A stretch of DNA of 64,000 bases from Paenibacillus xylanilyticus. Lineage in GTDB: Bacteria; Bacillota; Bacilli; Paenibacillales; Paenibacillaceae. Where the stretch lies: NCBI RefSeq assembly GCF_009664365.1, contig NZ_CP044310.1, positions 941,001 to 1,005,000 of the forward strand. Direction: 5' to 3'. A program made the translations under genes and the position numbers. Positions 1-11,320 of the stretch are shown in pieces. The notes under the pieces were generated by a model. The model saw nothing but the letters and a program-made list of their open reading frames with translations. It ran no database searches and was not told where the DNA came from. Positions within the stretch are counted from its first letter, which is position 1. Each line of letters starts with the position of its first letter.

Positions 1-1348
<1,348 letters not shown>

Positions 1349-1376
1349 CTAGTTGAGTTTGGAATAAGCAAGCTGA

Positions 1377-3431
<2,055 letters not shown>

Positions 3432-3433
3432 CT

Positions 3434-3462
3434 ACTATAAATGACAGCGAAATCGTTTGCAA
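3434..3462 (-). promoter_or_regulatory. bglP promoter with overlapping cre-like box
   Basis: On the minus strand a -35 TTGCAA (3457-3462) and a -10 TATAGT (3434-3439) are separated by 17 bp. A 14-bp cre-like sequence TGCAAACGATTTCG (3448-3461) overlaps the -35 and spacer and matches 12 of 14 positions of the CcpA consensus. This predicts catabolite repression on top of antitermination. Confidence 0.65.
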
Positions 3463-3469
3463 GCTTTTT

Positions 3470-4330
3470 TTATTTCGTGTCCTGCATTTCATTTCGGGAA
3501 GTAACGCGGTGGATATGGATTGTCAAATACACCTTTTCATCAATGGACATCGCACTTTCGAACTTGTCCTCAAGGTAATGGTTAATCAATTGGGTACACT
3601 GAAAAGCCTTGCCGTATTTGTCTTTGACCTGATCATACAGAAAGTTATCACCAGACGCCGTCTGTTCCTGTTCATTGCTCACCATGCGCTGGACGAAATA
3701 TTGCAAATGGGTAATAAACCTGGAGTAATTAAACGAATTTTCATCCAGGGTTATGCCATATTGATTGGTCACGATGTTGAATATGTCATCGATCACTTCG
3801 GTAATTTCAACCGTTTGCTGCATGCCCTGACCATCCTGTCTGGCGTTGACAAAATGCATGGCGATAAAACTGGCTTCATGTTCGTCCATCTGTATGCCGA
3901 ATTGTGAATCGATCAACTCCAGCGCATTCATCCCGATCATGAATTCCTTTTTATAAAACTTTTTGATCTGCCATAACAGCGAGTTCTTCAGCCCGACGGC
4001 CTTCCTGTACCGTGAGATGGCAAATTGGATATGGTCAATGAGGGAAATATAGATATTGTCACTAAAAATATCGCCCATTTCCCGTTTGGCATAGCCTACA
4101 ATCTTGTCAGCCAATGTTAGATACTCCACGGAGGTTTCACCCATCAGGTCGATCAGTTTCTGGGGGATCTTATCTGATTTGAGAACAAAGGTTTTCTCGA
4201 TCTTATCCTCATCAACAGGCTGCCCATTTTTCTTCTTGAAGCCCAGACCATTTCCAATGACAACAAATTCATGACCCACCTGGTTCTCTGCCCGGATGAC
4301 ATTATTGTTGAAAATCTGTCGAATGATCAT
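3470..4330 (-). CDS. licT: LicT/BglG-family transcription antiterminator
   Basis: RNA-binding antiterminator for the bgl operon. The N-terminal CAT RNA-binding domain covers residues 1-55 (MIIRQIFNNNVIRAEN, then VVIGNGLGFKKKNGQPVD). Two PRD domains follow (about 65-170 and 175-280). Conserved histidines are visible in ISLIDHIQFAI and AMHFVNA (PRD1) and in FITHLQYFV and LTIHIHRV (PRD2); these are the phosphorylation sites through which the PTS controls activity. Length of 286 aa is near the family norm. The ATG at 4330 has a GAGGTG site about 6 nt upstream. Its own leader contains a second RAT and terminator, so it should be autoregulated. Confidence 0.94.
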   Translation of the reverse strand: MIIRQIFNNNVIRAENQVGHEFVVIGNGLGFKKKNGQPVDEDKIEKTFVLKSDKIPQKLIDLMGETSVEYLTLADKIVGYAKREMGDIFSDNIYISLIDHIQFAISRYRKAVGLKNSLLWQIKKFYKKEFMIGMNALELIDSQFGIQMDEHEASFIAMHFVNARQDGQGMQQTVEITEVIDDIFNIVTNQYGITLDENSFNYSRFITHLQYFVQRMVSNEQEQTASGDNFLYDQVKDKYGKAFQCTQLINHYLEDKFESAMSIDEKVYLTIHIHRVTSRNEMQDTK

Positions 4331-4361
4331 CGTTGTTCACCTCTATTGCCTTTATAATAAC

Positions 4362-4403
4362 AAAAAACCCAAACAAAGGCTTACCACACAGCCTTTATTT
4401 GGG
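4362..4403 (-). terminator. licT leader terminator
   Basis: The minus strand forms CCCAAATAAAGGC / GCCTTTGTTTGGG followed by TTTTTTG. The 5' arm (CCC at 4401-4403) overlaps the end of the RAT at 4402-4429, so antitermination would control licT itself. Confidence 0.9.
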
Positions 4404-4429
4404 TATCGCCTGCTTACCAGTAACAATCC
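4402..4429 (-). promoter_or_regulatory. RAT antiterminator site (licT leader)
   Basis: The minus strand reads GGATTGTTACTGG-TAAGCAGGCGATACC, one base shorter in the apical part than the RAT in front of bglP. It is placed directly before the leader terminator, implying autogenous control of licT. Confidence 0.9.
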
Positions 4430-4464
4430 CGAAGAAGACGCGGCTTCTTCTTTCAATTATGTAC

Positions 4465-4493
4465 ACTATACCGCTTTCATAACAGAATAACAA
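4465..4493 (-). promoter_or_regulatory. licT promoter with cre-like box
   Basis: Minus strand: -35 TTGTTA (4488-4493), a 17-bp spacer, then -10 TATAGT (4465-4470). A cre-like TGAAAGCGGTATAG (4466-4479) overlaps the spacer and -10 and matches 12 of 14 consensus positions. Confidence 0.5.
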
Positions 4494-4638
4494 TAGAATC
4501 ATTTTTGGAAATGGACGTAAAGATGTTTATTTTTGTTATAATAAGAAATGCTGGAAGTGAATACGATGGGCTGGGTTACGATAAAAGGTACCGAGGACGG
4601 TCATTTTTAAGCATATACAGGATTATTGGAGTGATAAC

Positions 4639-4806
4639 ATGAGCAAAGCAAAGGGTAAAGGCGGCACGGGCCGTGGTACTGGCAAAAAAGGCTGGAATCG
4701 CTGGCAAGCCAGTGCCAATCGGGCGAAAAGTGCCCCAAAGCCTTATAAAAGCAAAGGTACCAAGAAGAAAGACGATGCCGAAACTTCAAGTGACAAGACC
4801 CAGTGA
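4639..4806 (+). CDS. small basic protein, DUF3934-like
   Basis: A 55-residue protein, MSKAKGKGGTGRGTGKKGWN at its start, then RWQASANRAKSAP and a Lys-rich tail ending in SSDKTQ. It is extremely rich in Lys, Gly, Arg and Ser, with no hydrophobic core and no cysteines. It resembles the small DUF3934 family of Bacillaceae (recognition from memory, no search). Function is unknown; composition suggests nucleic acid or ribosome association (inference). A GGAG site lies 7-8 nt before the ATG, a TTATAAT -10-like hexamer lies near 4535-4541, and a strong terminator follows. It therefore forms its own transcription unit between two minus-strand genes. Confidence 0.75.
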   Translation: MSKAKGKGGTGRGTGKKGWNRWQASANRAKSAPKPYKSKGTKKKDDAETSSDKTQ

Positions 4807-4827
4807 ATGGGCACAAGATAAGATAGA

Positions 4828-4866
4828 AAAAGAGATCTCCCGTGAATACGGAAGATCTCTTTTTTT
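4828..4866. terminator. bidirectional intrinsic terminator
   Basis: AGAGATCTCCCGT / ACGGAAGATCTCT with a GAAT loop, flanked by A-run on the left and T-run on the right. It ends the small basic gene on plus and the chemoreceptor gene on minus. Confidence 0.9.
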
Positions 4867-4887
4867 GTGAATGGATCGTATATTCGA

Positions 4888-6654
4888 TTAATTCATTGGT
4901 TTAACTTTGAAGAATGAAATCAGCTCCTGCAGCTGCTTGGACACGGCAGAGAGTTCGTCCGAAGCACTGACAATGGACGCCATGGAAGCTTCTTGCTCAG
5001 CGATTGATTGTTCAATCTGCTTGCTGCTGTTAGCTGCCTTGCTGACACTTGCGGACAGCTCATCTGCTGTTGCAGACATCTCTTGTGTACTGGCGGAGAT
5101 TTCCTCCGTCGAACTGGAGATATCCTGGATCTGATTCGCAACTTTGTTCGTGGCTGTCAGGATATCGCCGAAGAATTCACCTGTCTCCCGGGTAACCTGA
5201 GAACCTTTATCTACCTCACGTGAACCAAGCTGCATAGCTTCGGCGGACTGCGCGATATCCCGCTGAATTTCGTCGATTAACGAGCGGATCTGATCGGCTG
5301 ATTGCTGCGATTGTTCCGCCAGTTTGCGTACTTCTCCTGCCACGACGGCAAATCCTTTTCCTTCTTCACCCACACGTGCTGCTTCGATGGAAGCATTCAG
5401 GGCAAGCAAATTGGTTTGTCCTGCAATGTCAGTGATGAGATTGACAATACCGCTAATCTCATTGGAGCGGTTTTCCAAAGAACGGATGGACTCGGATGTG
5501 TGTTGTACGGCTCCCGAGATGAGATCCATCTGCTCAATGACTTGCTGCATAATCTCATGGCCCGATTGGGACCGCTGTTCCATGCTCTGCGCTTCATCGG
5601 CAACCTCCGAAGAGCTGCTCGCGATGGTTTGGATAACGGTGGACATCTCCGTCATGGCACGTGCATTTTCTACAGAGGCCTGGTCCTGAGAGCGAAGGCC
5701 AAGGGAAATATCCCGAATATTTGTACTGATCATTTGAATATTGCCATTGTTATTTTCCGAGATCTCCAGCAATTTCTTGGAGGAGTTGGACAGGTGATGT
5801 GAAGTCAGTTGGACTTTGGACATCGTATCGTTGAAGCGTTCAATCATTGTATTGAATTTCTGATTAATGATCCCGAGATCATCTCGTCCTGTTTGGATGG
5901 ATACATCCAGATTCCCCGAGCTGGCCACATCGATGCCCTTCATCAGGTTACGGATCGGAGTTAACGTTCTCTTCAACAGGACATATTGGAGAATCATGAA
6001 CAGAAGCAGGAAACCTATAAGGAACATGCTGCTGTATGTAATCAGTTTATGAAGACCACTCGGGATTGCGTTGGCATCAACATCGAAGTAAATGGCGGCG
6101 TACATCTCACCTGCAGCATTCTTGATCGGATACATAATGGTAGTCCAGGTTCCGTATTCGTCTGTATAAAAGCTGCTTAGTGCAGGTTGCCCGTCTTTCT
6201 TCATACCTTCCAGTGCTTTCACGTTTTCTTGTGGGAGTGGGTACATGGAGCCTACAGCCAGATTTAATTCTTCGAAAGGCTGAACCAGGTTGGTCGGAAC
6301 GGCGATGATGGACGTTTGGTTGCCTTCCGCCAGCTCAGTTCCAAAAATATAGGTCTGGGCAATGTTGGGATACAGTTCATGGATGGAATCCAGATAGTCC
6401 CGCAGTTCTTTTTGCACCGGACCGTCATAGCTTTTTTCATTCATGGCTTCAAGCACCTTGGCTGTGTCCAGATCGTCCGACCACTTCTGGGTGGTCACTT
6501 TGGCCTGATCATAGAGCTGCTGGCTGAGTACGTTTTTCTGCAGCTGATAGCCTGCCGTAATCAGGATGATTCCAATCAACATGATACTACCGAAAGATAT
6601 AACGAGGTTTTTGGCAAAGAAAGGCATGGTACTCCATCGAATCTTAGCTAACAA
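4888..6654 (-). CDS. methyl-accepting chemotaxis protein
   Basis: Transmembrane chemoreceptor of 588 aa signalling to CheA/CheW. A first membrane segment (about residues 12-38, [20 protein letters not shown]) is followed by an extracellular sensor of about 160 residues (probably a single-Cache fold). A second membrane segment (about 203-225) leads to a HAMP domain (about 226-278) and a long coiled-coil signalling domain. The hairpin tip signature [20 protein letters not shown] and VRKLAEQS are present. The start is TTG at 6654, preceded by an AAGGAGAG site about 8 nt away; an ATG at 6627 is the alternative but has a poorer site. It is monocistronic, and the ligand is unknown. Confidence 0.93.
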   Translation of the reverse strand: MLAKIRWSTMPFFAKNLVISFGSIMLIGIILITAGYQLQKNVLSQQLYDQAKVTTQKWSDDLDTAKVLEAMNEKSYDGPVQKELRDYLDSIHELYPNIAQTYIFGTELAEGNQTSIIAVPTNLVQPFEELNLAVGSMYPLPQENVKALEGMKKDGQPALSSFYTDEYGTWTTIMYPIKNAAGEMYAAIYFDVDANAIPSGLHKLITYSSMFLIGFLLLFMILQYVLLKRTLTPIRNLMKGIDVASSGNLDVSIQTGRDDLGIINQKFNTMIERFNDTMSKVQLTSHHLSNSSKKLLEISENNNGNIQMISTNIRDISLGLRSQDQASVENARAMTEMSTVIQTIASSSSEVADEAQSMEQRSQSGHEIMQQVIEQMDLISGAVQHTSESIRSLENRSNEISGIVNLITDIAGQTNLLALNASIEAARVGEEGKGFAVVAGEVRKLAEQSQQSADQIRSLIDEIQRDIAQSAEAMQLGSREVDKGSQVTRETGEFFGDILTATNKVANQIQDISSSTEEISASTQEMSATADELSASVSKAANSSKQIEQSIAEQEASMASIVSASDELSAVSKQLQELISFFKVKPMN

Positions 6655-7056
6655 CTTGTTTCTCTCCTTTTTTCTGGTTAAATTGATCTATTCGTATATG
6701 TGAATCGTTCCAGACTCTTCTAGGAACTCCAGACATATCGTATTCATGGAATATATCGTAATAAAGTCATATGAATGTTAGTAATGAAAATAAAATGATG
6801 CTTTAGTACTAAAACTTTCAGCGTTTTTTCGCGTTTTTCAGAAAGGTTGGAGAGGGTGTGGAAGCAAGAAAAAGTGTTCATTATGTAAGCAGTCCTCATC
6901 ATCGTATGGTGTAATCTGGCCTTTCCCAGGAGGGATATTCAATAGAGACTGACTTTACATAAAATACTGGCCTTCGACTCTACGGGCTGTGATACAATAG
7001 GTGAGGTCTGTACAGAAACGGAAACACGCATGAGGTCGAGGAGGAGCAGGAACACG
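6655..7056. other. intergenic region between divergent genes
   Basis: About 400 bp between the chemoreceptor and the kinase pair. It is AT-rich, and I see no credible gene. I looked for a sigma-D type promoter before the chemoreceptor and found only a partial CGATAT match without a proper -35. The only promoter-like element I can support faces right near 6990. Confidence 0.5.
6990..6998 (+). promoter_or_regulatory. extended -10 promoter candidate for the kinase pair
   Basis: TGATACAAT is an extended -10 (TGn plus TACAAT) 58 bp before the kinase start codon. No convincing -35 was found 17 bp upstream, which is common for extended -10 promoters. Confidence 0.4.
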
Positions 7057-7680
7057 ATGAATTCAGCCCCGTTTATTGCGGTGGAGGGTGCGATTGGAGC
7101 AGGGAAAACCACGCTGGCAACGATGCTTTCCAAGGAATTAAACCTTCCGCTGGTAAAGGAAATAGTAGAAGAGAATCCCTTTCTGGCTTCCTTCTATCAA
7201 AATATTGATGAGTGGAGCTTCCAGCTTGAAATGTTTTTTCTATGCAACCGGTTCAAGCAATTGGAAGACACAGGTCTGCACTACATTGCCCAAAATACTC
7301 CCGTCATATCGGATTATCATATCTACAAAAATATGATCTTTGCCGAACGTACCCTGAAAGGGACCAAACGGGACAAGTACCGTCAAATCTATCACTTGTT
7401 AACCGATGATCTGCCTAAACCCAATCTGGTGTTATACATCGAAGCCGAGCTGGATACATTGATGTATCGCATTAACAAACGTGGACGTTCCTTTGAACAG
7501 GATATGGACCCGGCATACATGGAACAATTGATCGCGGATTACAAAACAGGCATGGCCTACCTGGCGGAAAGCACGAACCCGCCAACCATTATTAAAGTCA
7601 ATGCGGAGCAGCTGGATTTTGTGGAGCATCCTGAACATTTCAGGCAGATTGTTAATCAGGTAAAGGAGTATATCCAATGA
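7057..7680 (+). CDS. dgk: deoxynucleoside kinase, deoxyguanosine kinase-like
   Basis: Phosphorylates purine deoxynucleosides for dNTP salvage in the cytosol. The P-loop is GAIGAGKT at residues 11-18. The downstream ISDYHIYKNMIFAERTL replaces the usual DRS triad with SDYH, as in Bacillus deoxyguanosine kinase (YaaF). The arginine-rich lid RINKRGRSFEQ is present. I start at the ATG at 7057 (207 aa), because GAGGAGGAG at 7038-7046 is positioned for it; an upstream ATG at 7030 would lie before this site. The stop overlaps the next start (ATGA), so the two kinases are translationally coupled, as yaaF-yaaG are in B. subtilis. Confidence 0.9.
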   Translation: MNSAPFIAVEGAIGAGKTTLATMLSKELNLPLVKEIVEENPFLASFYQNIDEWSFQLEMFFLCNRFKQLEDTGLHYIAQNTPVISDYHIYKNMIFAERTLKGTKRDKYRQIYHLLTDDLPKPNLVLYIEAELDTLMYRINKRGRSFEQDMDPAYMEQLIADYKTGMAYLAESTNPPTIIKVNAEQLDFVEHPEHFRQIVNQVKEYIQ

Positions 7681-8333
7681 ATAACTATGGCATTCCGGCG
7701 AATGCATTAATTACGGTAGCAGGTACGGTTGGCGTGGGCAAGTCCACGTTAACGGCAGCACTTGCACAGCGTTTAAATTTCAAGACATCTCTGGAGCAGG
7801 TTGATCATAATCCGTACCTGGAGAAGTTTTACCATGATTTTGAGCGTTGGAGTTTCCACTTGCAAATCTACTTCCTGGCGGAGCGTTTCAAGGAACAGAA
7901 AAAGATTTTCGAGCTTGGTGGGGGATTCGTGCAGGATCGCTCCATCTATGAAGATACGGGAATCTTTGCGCAAATGCATGCGGATCAGGGCACGATGTCA
8001 GCCACGGATTTCGAAACGTACAGCAGCTTGTTTGAAGCGATGGTCATGACACCGTATTTCCCTCATCCCGATGTATTGATCTATCTGGAAGGCAGTCTGC
8101 CGTCCATTCTGAACCGGATCACGGAACGCGGACGTGAAATGGAAATTCAGACGGACAGCTCGTATTGGGAACATATGCATGAGCGCTATTCGGTATGGAT
8201 CGATCAGTTTACGGCTTGTCCGGTACTCCGACTGAATATTGATCAGTATGATGTACATGATCCGGCTTCAGTAGATGCCATTCTGGCACAGATTGCTGCA
8301 GTCATTCAGCCGTCCAAAGAAGCAAAACGATAA
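7677..8333 (+). CDS. dck: deoxynucleoside kinase, deoxycytidine/deoxyadenosine kinase-like
   Basis: Second member of a tandem kinase pair (218 aa), probably the dC/dA-specific enzyme (YaaG-like). The P-loop is GTVGVGKST around residues 16-24. The substrate motif QDRSIYEDTGIFA contains the classical DRS, in contrast to SDYH in the neighbour. The lid is RITERGREME. It overlaps the preceding gene by 4 bp. About a third of the residues look shared between the pair, consistent with an old duplication and divided substrate range (inference). Confidence 0.9.
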   Translation: MNNYGIPANALITVAGTVGVGKSTLTAALAQRLNFKTSLEQVDHNPYLEKFYHDFERWSFHLQIYFLAERFKEQKKIFELGGGFVQDRSIYEDTGIFAQMHADQGTMSATDFETYSSLFEAMVMTPYFPHPDVLIYLEGSLPSILNRITERGREMEIQTDSSYWEHMHERYSVWIDQFTACPVLRLNIDQYDVHDPASVDAILAQIAAVIQPSKEAKR

Positions 8334-8355
8334 TAATAAGAATGGCTTCGTTATG

Positions 8356-8398
8356 CCCCCCCTTAGCTGTGTACGGCAAGGAGGGGGTTATTTATTTT
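8356..8398 (+). terminator. probable terminator after kinase pair
   Basis: CCCCCCTTAGC pairs imperfectly with GGCAAGGAGGGGG across a short loop and is followed by a T-rich stretch. The 3' end runs into the stop codon of the convergent ferritin-like gene. Confidence 0.55.
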
Positions 8399-8853
8399 GA
8401 GATAGAGTCGTTCTTTATTGGCAGGGATGACTTATGCTGCGTCAGATAGTACAGGAACCAGACGGCATGTCTCTGTTCATCCGTGGCTGCCCGCTTAAAC
8501 GCTGCTTGGATATAGGGGTCTGTTGCCTGATCAGATACATCAGCGTAAAATTCTACGGTTTCCTGTTCGTCTTTGAAAGCGTAGTTTAGACCCGCAATAT
8601 ATTCCGATGGGCAGTCCTGAGCAATTTGAACGGTGGGCTGCATGCCTGTTAAGGATACATAGATAGCCATAAAAACTTGAAGATGTTTCATCTCATCCTG
8701 ACGTATCTCTAAAATACGTGCTTTTTCTTCCTCTGTAGGTGCGAGTTCAGCCAGTTTGGCATAACAGGCAATAGCTGACGATTCTCCATTAATGGCCTTT
8801 GCAATCTGAGCAGTGAGCATGCTGTCATTTCGATAATATGGAACATAATACAT
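8392..8853 (-). CDS. ferritin-like/rubrerythrin-type domain protein
   Basis: A 153-aa four-helix protein. Two ExxH-type motifs are visible, DEMKHLQVF around residue 53 and DEQRHAVWF around residue 126. Additional glutamates lie in INGESSAIACY and DEQETVEFYADV, giving the pattern of a carboxylate-bridged diiron site. It resembles YhjR of B. subtilis. No rubredoxin-like Cys4 tail and no signal peptide are present. A role in iron handling or peroxide defence is an inference from the fold. The ATG at 8853 has an AAGGAG site about 9-10 nt upstream, and the gene appears monocistronic. Confidence 0.8.
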   Translation of the reverse strand: MYYVPYYRNDSMLTAQIAKAINGESSAIACYAKLAELAPTEEEKARILEIRQDEMKHLQVFMAIYVSLTGMQPTVQIAQDCPSEYIAGLNYAFKDEQETVEFYADVSDQATDPYIQAAFKRAATDEQRHAVWFLYYLTQHKSSLPIKNDSISK

Positions 8854-9045
8854 GGGCGAGAGCTCCTTTTCTATGGCTTTTGAAATAGATTATGCCGATG
8901 TTGGGCGGGTGTGCCTGTTTCAAAGTTAATGAACCCCATGCACTAAGATTGTAGAAAAATGTTGAAAGAGAGTAAATTTTGTGGTTTCATAAGAAAGGTG
9001 AATTCTGGAAAATAAGCATAAGCATGACTCAGGAGGGAAAAGCAC

Positions 9046-9513
9046 GTGGAAGAGAAACAAGGAATCCGAATTGGCTTGCCGATCATCGGTGGGTTGATTG
9101 CAGCGATTGTAGGGGGAGCTGTGTGGGCAGCAATTGCAGCATCAACGGAATATGAGGTGGGGCTTATCGCTATCTTGATTGGGGCACTTACGGGGTATGC
9201 GGTTGTGTTGTTCTCCAACAAACGGATTGCAACGGTACATAAAATCATTGCGGTTATTTTCGCACTTCTCGGCATTTTGCTGGGTAAGTATCTTACCGTC
9301 GTTTATTTTACATCCCAGTTGTTCGGAGATATCGGAATGATGGAACTGGCGTTTGATGTTGAGATCATCCGCGAGTTCTTCGCAACCATTACCGATTACT
9401 TCAGTGAGCCGATCGATCTGTTGTTCATCGTACTGGCTATTGTATCTGCATGGCAGATTCCTGGACGCATGGCGAAGACAAGCCTGGCATCGACGGCTTC
9501 GTCATCCGATTAA
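9046..9513 (+). CDS. small integral membrane protein of unknown function
   Basis: A 155-aa protein with about four hydrophobic segments (residues 10-32, 40-58, 66-86 and about 122-140). The first is a Gly/Ala-rich GLPIIGGLIAAIVGGAVWAA hairpin, and a cytosolic Lys/Arg pair follows the second. I recognise no catalytic motif. The start is GTG at 9046, because AGGAGGG at 9031-9037 is correctly spaced and no ATG is available in frame nearby. It is separated from its neighbours by its own leader and by the terminator at 9638. Confidence 0.75.
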   Translation: MEEKQGIRIGLPIIGGLIAAIVGGAVWAAIAASTEYEVGLIAILIGALTGYAVVLFSNKRIATVHKIIAVIFALLGILLGKYLTVVYFTSQLFGDIGMMELAFDVEIIREFFATITDYFSEPIDLLFIVLAIVSAWQIPGRMAKTSLASTASSSD

Positions 9514-9637
9514 GCGCCAAGAGCTTAATAGGGAACAATGCCTCAGTAATCGCAACGGTGCAATGTAGTCAATTTAAAAGTACTCAGGGTGAAGGGCCGG
9601 AAGGGGTCAATCACATTGCGGCTGAGATACAGGGAAA

Positions 9638-9670
9638 GGGACGTAACGCCTACTGGCGTACGTCCTTTTT
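9638..9670. terminator. bidirectional intrinsic terminator
   Basis: GGGACGTAACGCC pairs with GGCGTACGTCC around a TACT loop, with T-run on the right and an A/G-rich left flank. It lies between the membrane protein gene and the convergent MerR-type gene. Confidence 0.85.
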
Positions 9671-9714
9671 TTATACTTGGAGTAGATCGGATTTCATGAG
9701 AAAAGCATATAGCA

Positions 9715-10458
9715 TTAGCTCTTACGGTCAGCAAAGACCGCCATCGCTTCCCTCATGAACAGGGCCAAGCCTTCGCCAAATTGATCGATATTACGCTTGA
9801 AGCGTTCGTCATCCACATACATCTGTCCAAGTCCTTTGAAAGCCTCCGGGGAATAGTTCCCCATGTTGTTCAGATAGGCATACCATTCGGCGATTCCTGC
9901 TTGAGCCTCGTTCGAGGCAGGGTCTGTGTGACGAAGTGCTGCCAGCCGTGTATAAATTTGATTCATTTCATCGGACAGGGCTTTTTGTTCTTGGGCAGAT
10001 TTGCCCTGAAGTTTCTGATTCGCTTTTTCTACAGCTTCGTCTCCCCAACGTTCTCTGGCTTCCTGTTCATACGGATTTTTGCTGAAGTCGAATCCTTCGA
10101 ACTGTTCTTTCGTTGTCATGTGTATCTCTCCTCTCATATGCAAAACGCTTCGATCAATGGTGGCGATCATTTGATCAATTCGCTGACGCTTTTCCAGCAA
10201 AATACGGCGGTGCATCTGCAGTGCTTCTTCCCGGTCAAAGGAAGGGTTCGTGATAATGCTTTTGATCTCTTTCAGGGAGAAATCAAGCTCTCTGAAAAAT
10301 AAAATCTGCTGCAGTGTTTCCAGATTGGCATCCGAGTACAGCCGATATCCGGCTGAAGTGACTTCGTCCGGGGTCAATAATCCGATCTCATCATAATGAT
10401 GCAGTGTGCGCACACTGATCGAGGCAAGCTCGGCAACTTCTTTGACTTTCATGGCCAT
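9715..10458 (-). CDS. MerR-family regulator with TipAS ligand domain
   Basis: A 247-aa transcription activator of the TipA/Mta type. The MerR winged-helix DNA-binding domain covers residues 1-70 (MKVKEVAELASISVRTLHHYDEIGLL, then GYRLYSD). A dimerisation coiled coil follows (about 75-115), then a C-terminal TipAS antibiotic-binding domain (about 125-247, with GFDFSKNPYEQEARERWGDEAVE). Such proteins sense hydrophobic or thiopeptide-like drugs and activate efflux genes and themselves. I start at the ATG at 10458, since AAGGAGGTG lies 6 nt upstream; the longer frame to 10497 has no site. The promoter has the 19-bp spacer typical of MerR control. Confidence 0.92.
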   Translation of the reverse strand: MAMKVKEVAELASISVRTLHHYDEIGLLTPDEVTSAGYRLYSDANLETLQQILFFRELDFSLKEIKSIITNPSFDREEALQMHRRILLEKRQRIDQMIATIDRSVLHMRGEIHMTTKEQFEGFDFSKNPYEQEARERWGDEAVEKANQKLQGKSAQEQKALSDEMNQIYTRLAALRHTDPASNEAQAGIAEWYAYLNNMGNYSPEAFKGLGQMYVDDERFKRNIDQFGEGLALFMREAMAVFADRKS

Positions 10459-10482
10459 GATCAACACCTCCTTACACCACCG

Positions 10483-10513
10483 ATTGTATAGCGTCACGTA
10501 ACGTGAGAGTCAA
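10483..10513 (-). promoter_or_regulatory. MerR-type promoter with 19-bp spacer and palindromic operator
   Basis: Minus strand: -35 TTGACT (10508-10513), a 19-bp spacer containing the dyad TCACGTTACGTGA, then -10 TACAAT (10483-10488). The overlong spacer with central dyad is diagnostic of autoregulated MerR-family promoters. Confidence 0.8.
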
Positions 10514-10518
10514 CAGGC

Positions 10519-10548
10519 AAAAAAAGATGCGAGCCAGGAGGTCGCATC
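10519..10548 (-). terminator. terminator of the thiamin operon
   Basis: Minus strand GATGCGA / TCGCATC with a 9-nt loop followed by seven T. It lies just downstream of thiE. Confidence 0.88.
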
Positions 10549-10654
10549 CGGAAGAGCATGGAACAATAACGTTGGGGAAACGGTGAGGCGGTCATGCTGG
10601 TAGGGGCAGCCTGCCCCAGCATGTGGGGAGGGGAGGCGATGCAGGGAGGCACGG

Positions 10655-11320
10655 CTATGCCTGCATCCCGCGCACAGCCTCAGCGAACTGCGCAGCCGCT
10701 GCGCGCACATCGGCCGCGCCCGCGATGGCGGAGATGACGGCTACGCCGTCGGCTCCTGCCGCCATCACGGCGACCGTGGTATCGGGCGTAATGCCGCCGA
10801 TACCCACCACCGGAACTGCGATGCCTGCGGCGCGCAGTTCCGCCACCCCGGCGGGGCCCAGCACAGCGTGGGCATCCGCCTTGGACTGCGTCGGGTACAT
10901 GGGCCCGACGCCAAGATAGTCGGCGCCCGCCTGCACGGCACGGCGCGCCTCAGCCACGGAGTGGGCGGATACGCCAAGCATCCGCCCGGCTCCGATGCGG
11001 GCGCGTACCAGCGCCGCGTCCGCATCGTCCTGGCCGACATGCATGCCGTCGGCCTCCACTGCCACAGCCAGCTCCACATCATCGTTCACGATGAACGGAA
11101 TCCCGTGCTGGCTGCACACCTCGCGAAGCCGCATCGCAAGCTTGATGCGGGCTTCGCCAGCAAGGGCGCCAGTTCCCTTCTCGCGGAACTGGAACAGCGT
11201 GATGCCGCCGGCGATGGCTTGGCGCAGCACATCCACAGGGTCCAGCGTTGTATTCACGCTGCCCATCACCAGGTACACCTGCATGGCCTGGCGTACCGCC
11301 TCTGCATCCCATCTGCGCAT
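10655..11320 (-). CDS. thiE: thiamine phosphate synthase
   Basis: Condenses HMP pyrophosphate with thiazole phosphate to thiamin monophosphate. TIM-barrel motifs are visible: ITLFQFREKG, FIVNDDVELAVAVEADGMHVGQDD, LGVSAHSVAEARRA, YLGVGPMYPTQSKADA and VVGIGGITPDT. Length of 221 aa is normal. The ATG at 11320 overlaps the thiD stop (TGATG); a GTG at 11323 is an equally in-frame alternative. It is the last gene of the operon, before a strong terminator. The gene is conspicuously GC-rich with many GCG/GCC/CGC codons compared with its neighbours, most strongly between 10650 and 11200. Confidence 0.94.
   Translation of the reverse strand: MRRWDAEAVRQAMQVYLVMGSVNTTLDPVDVLRQAIAGGITLFQFREKGTGALAGEARIKLAMRLREVCSQHGIPFIVNDDVELAVAVEADGMHVGQDDADAALVRARIGAGRMLGVSAHSVAEARRAVQAGADYLGVGPMYPTQSKADAHAVLGPAGVAELRAAGIAVPVVGIGGITPDTTVAVMAAGADGVAVISAIAGAADVRAAAAQFAEAVRGMQA

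Noticed and set aside
5302..5802. 166-aa plus-strand frame opposite the chemoreceptor signalling domain
   Set aside because: Antisense shadow of a well-conserved coding region; no ribosome site.
6655..6800. Sigma-D flagellar-type promoter for the chemoreceptor
   Set aside because: CGATAT-like sequences occur but no TAAA at the right distance; not supported.
9600..9660. GGCTGAGATAC near 9621 resembling part of a TPP riboswitch
   Set aside because: The CTGATCTGG and ATGCCAGCG blocks are absent, and it sits between a membrane protein stop and a terminator; chance match.
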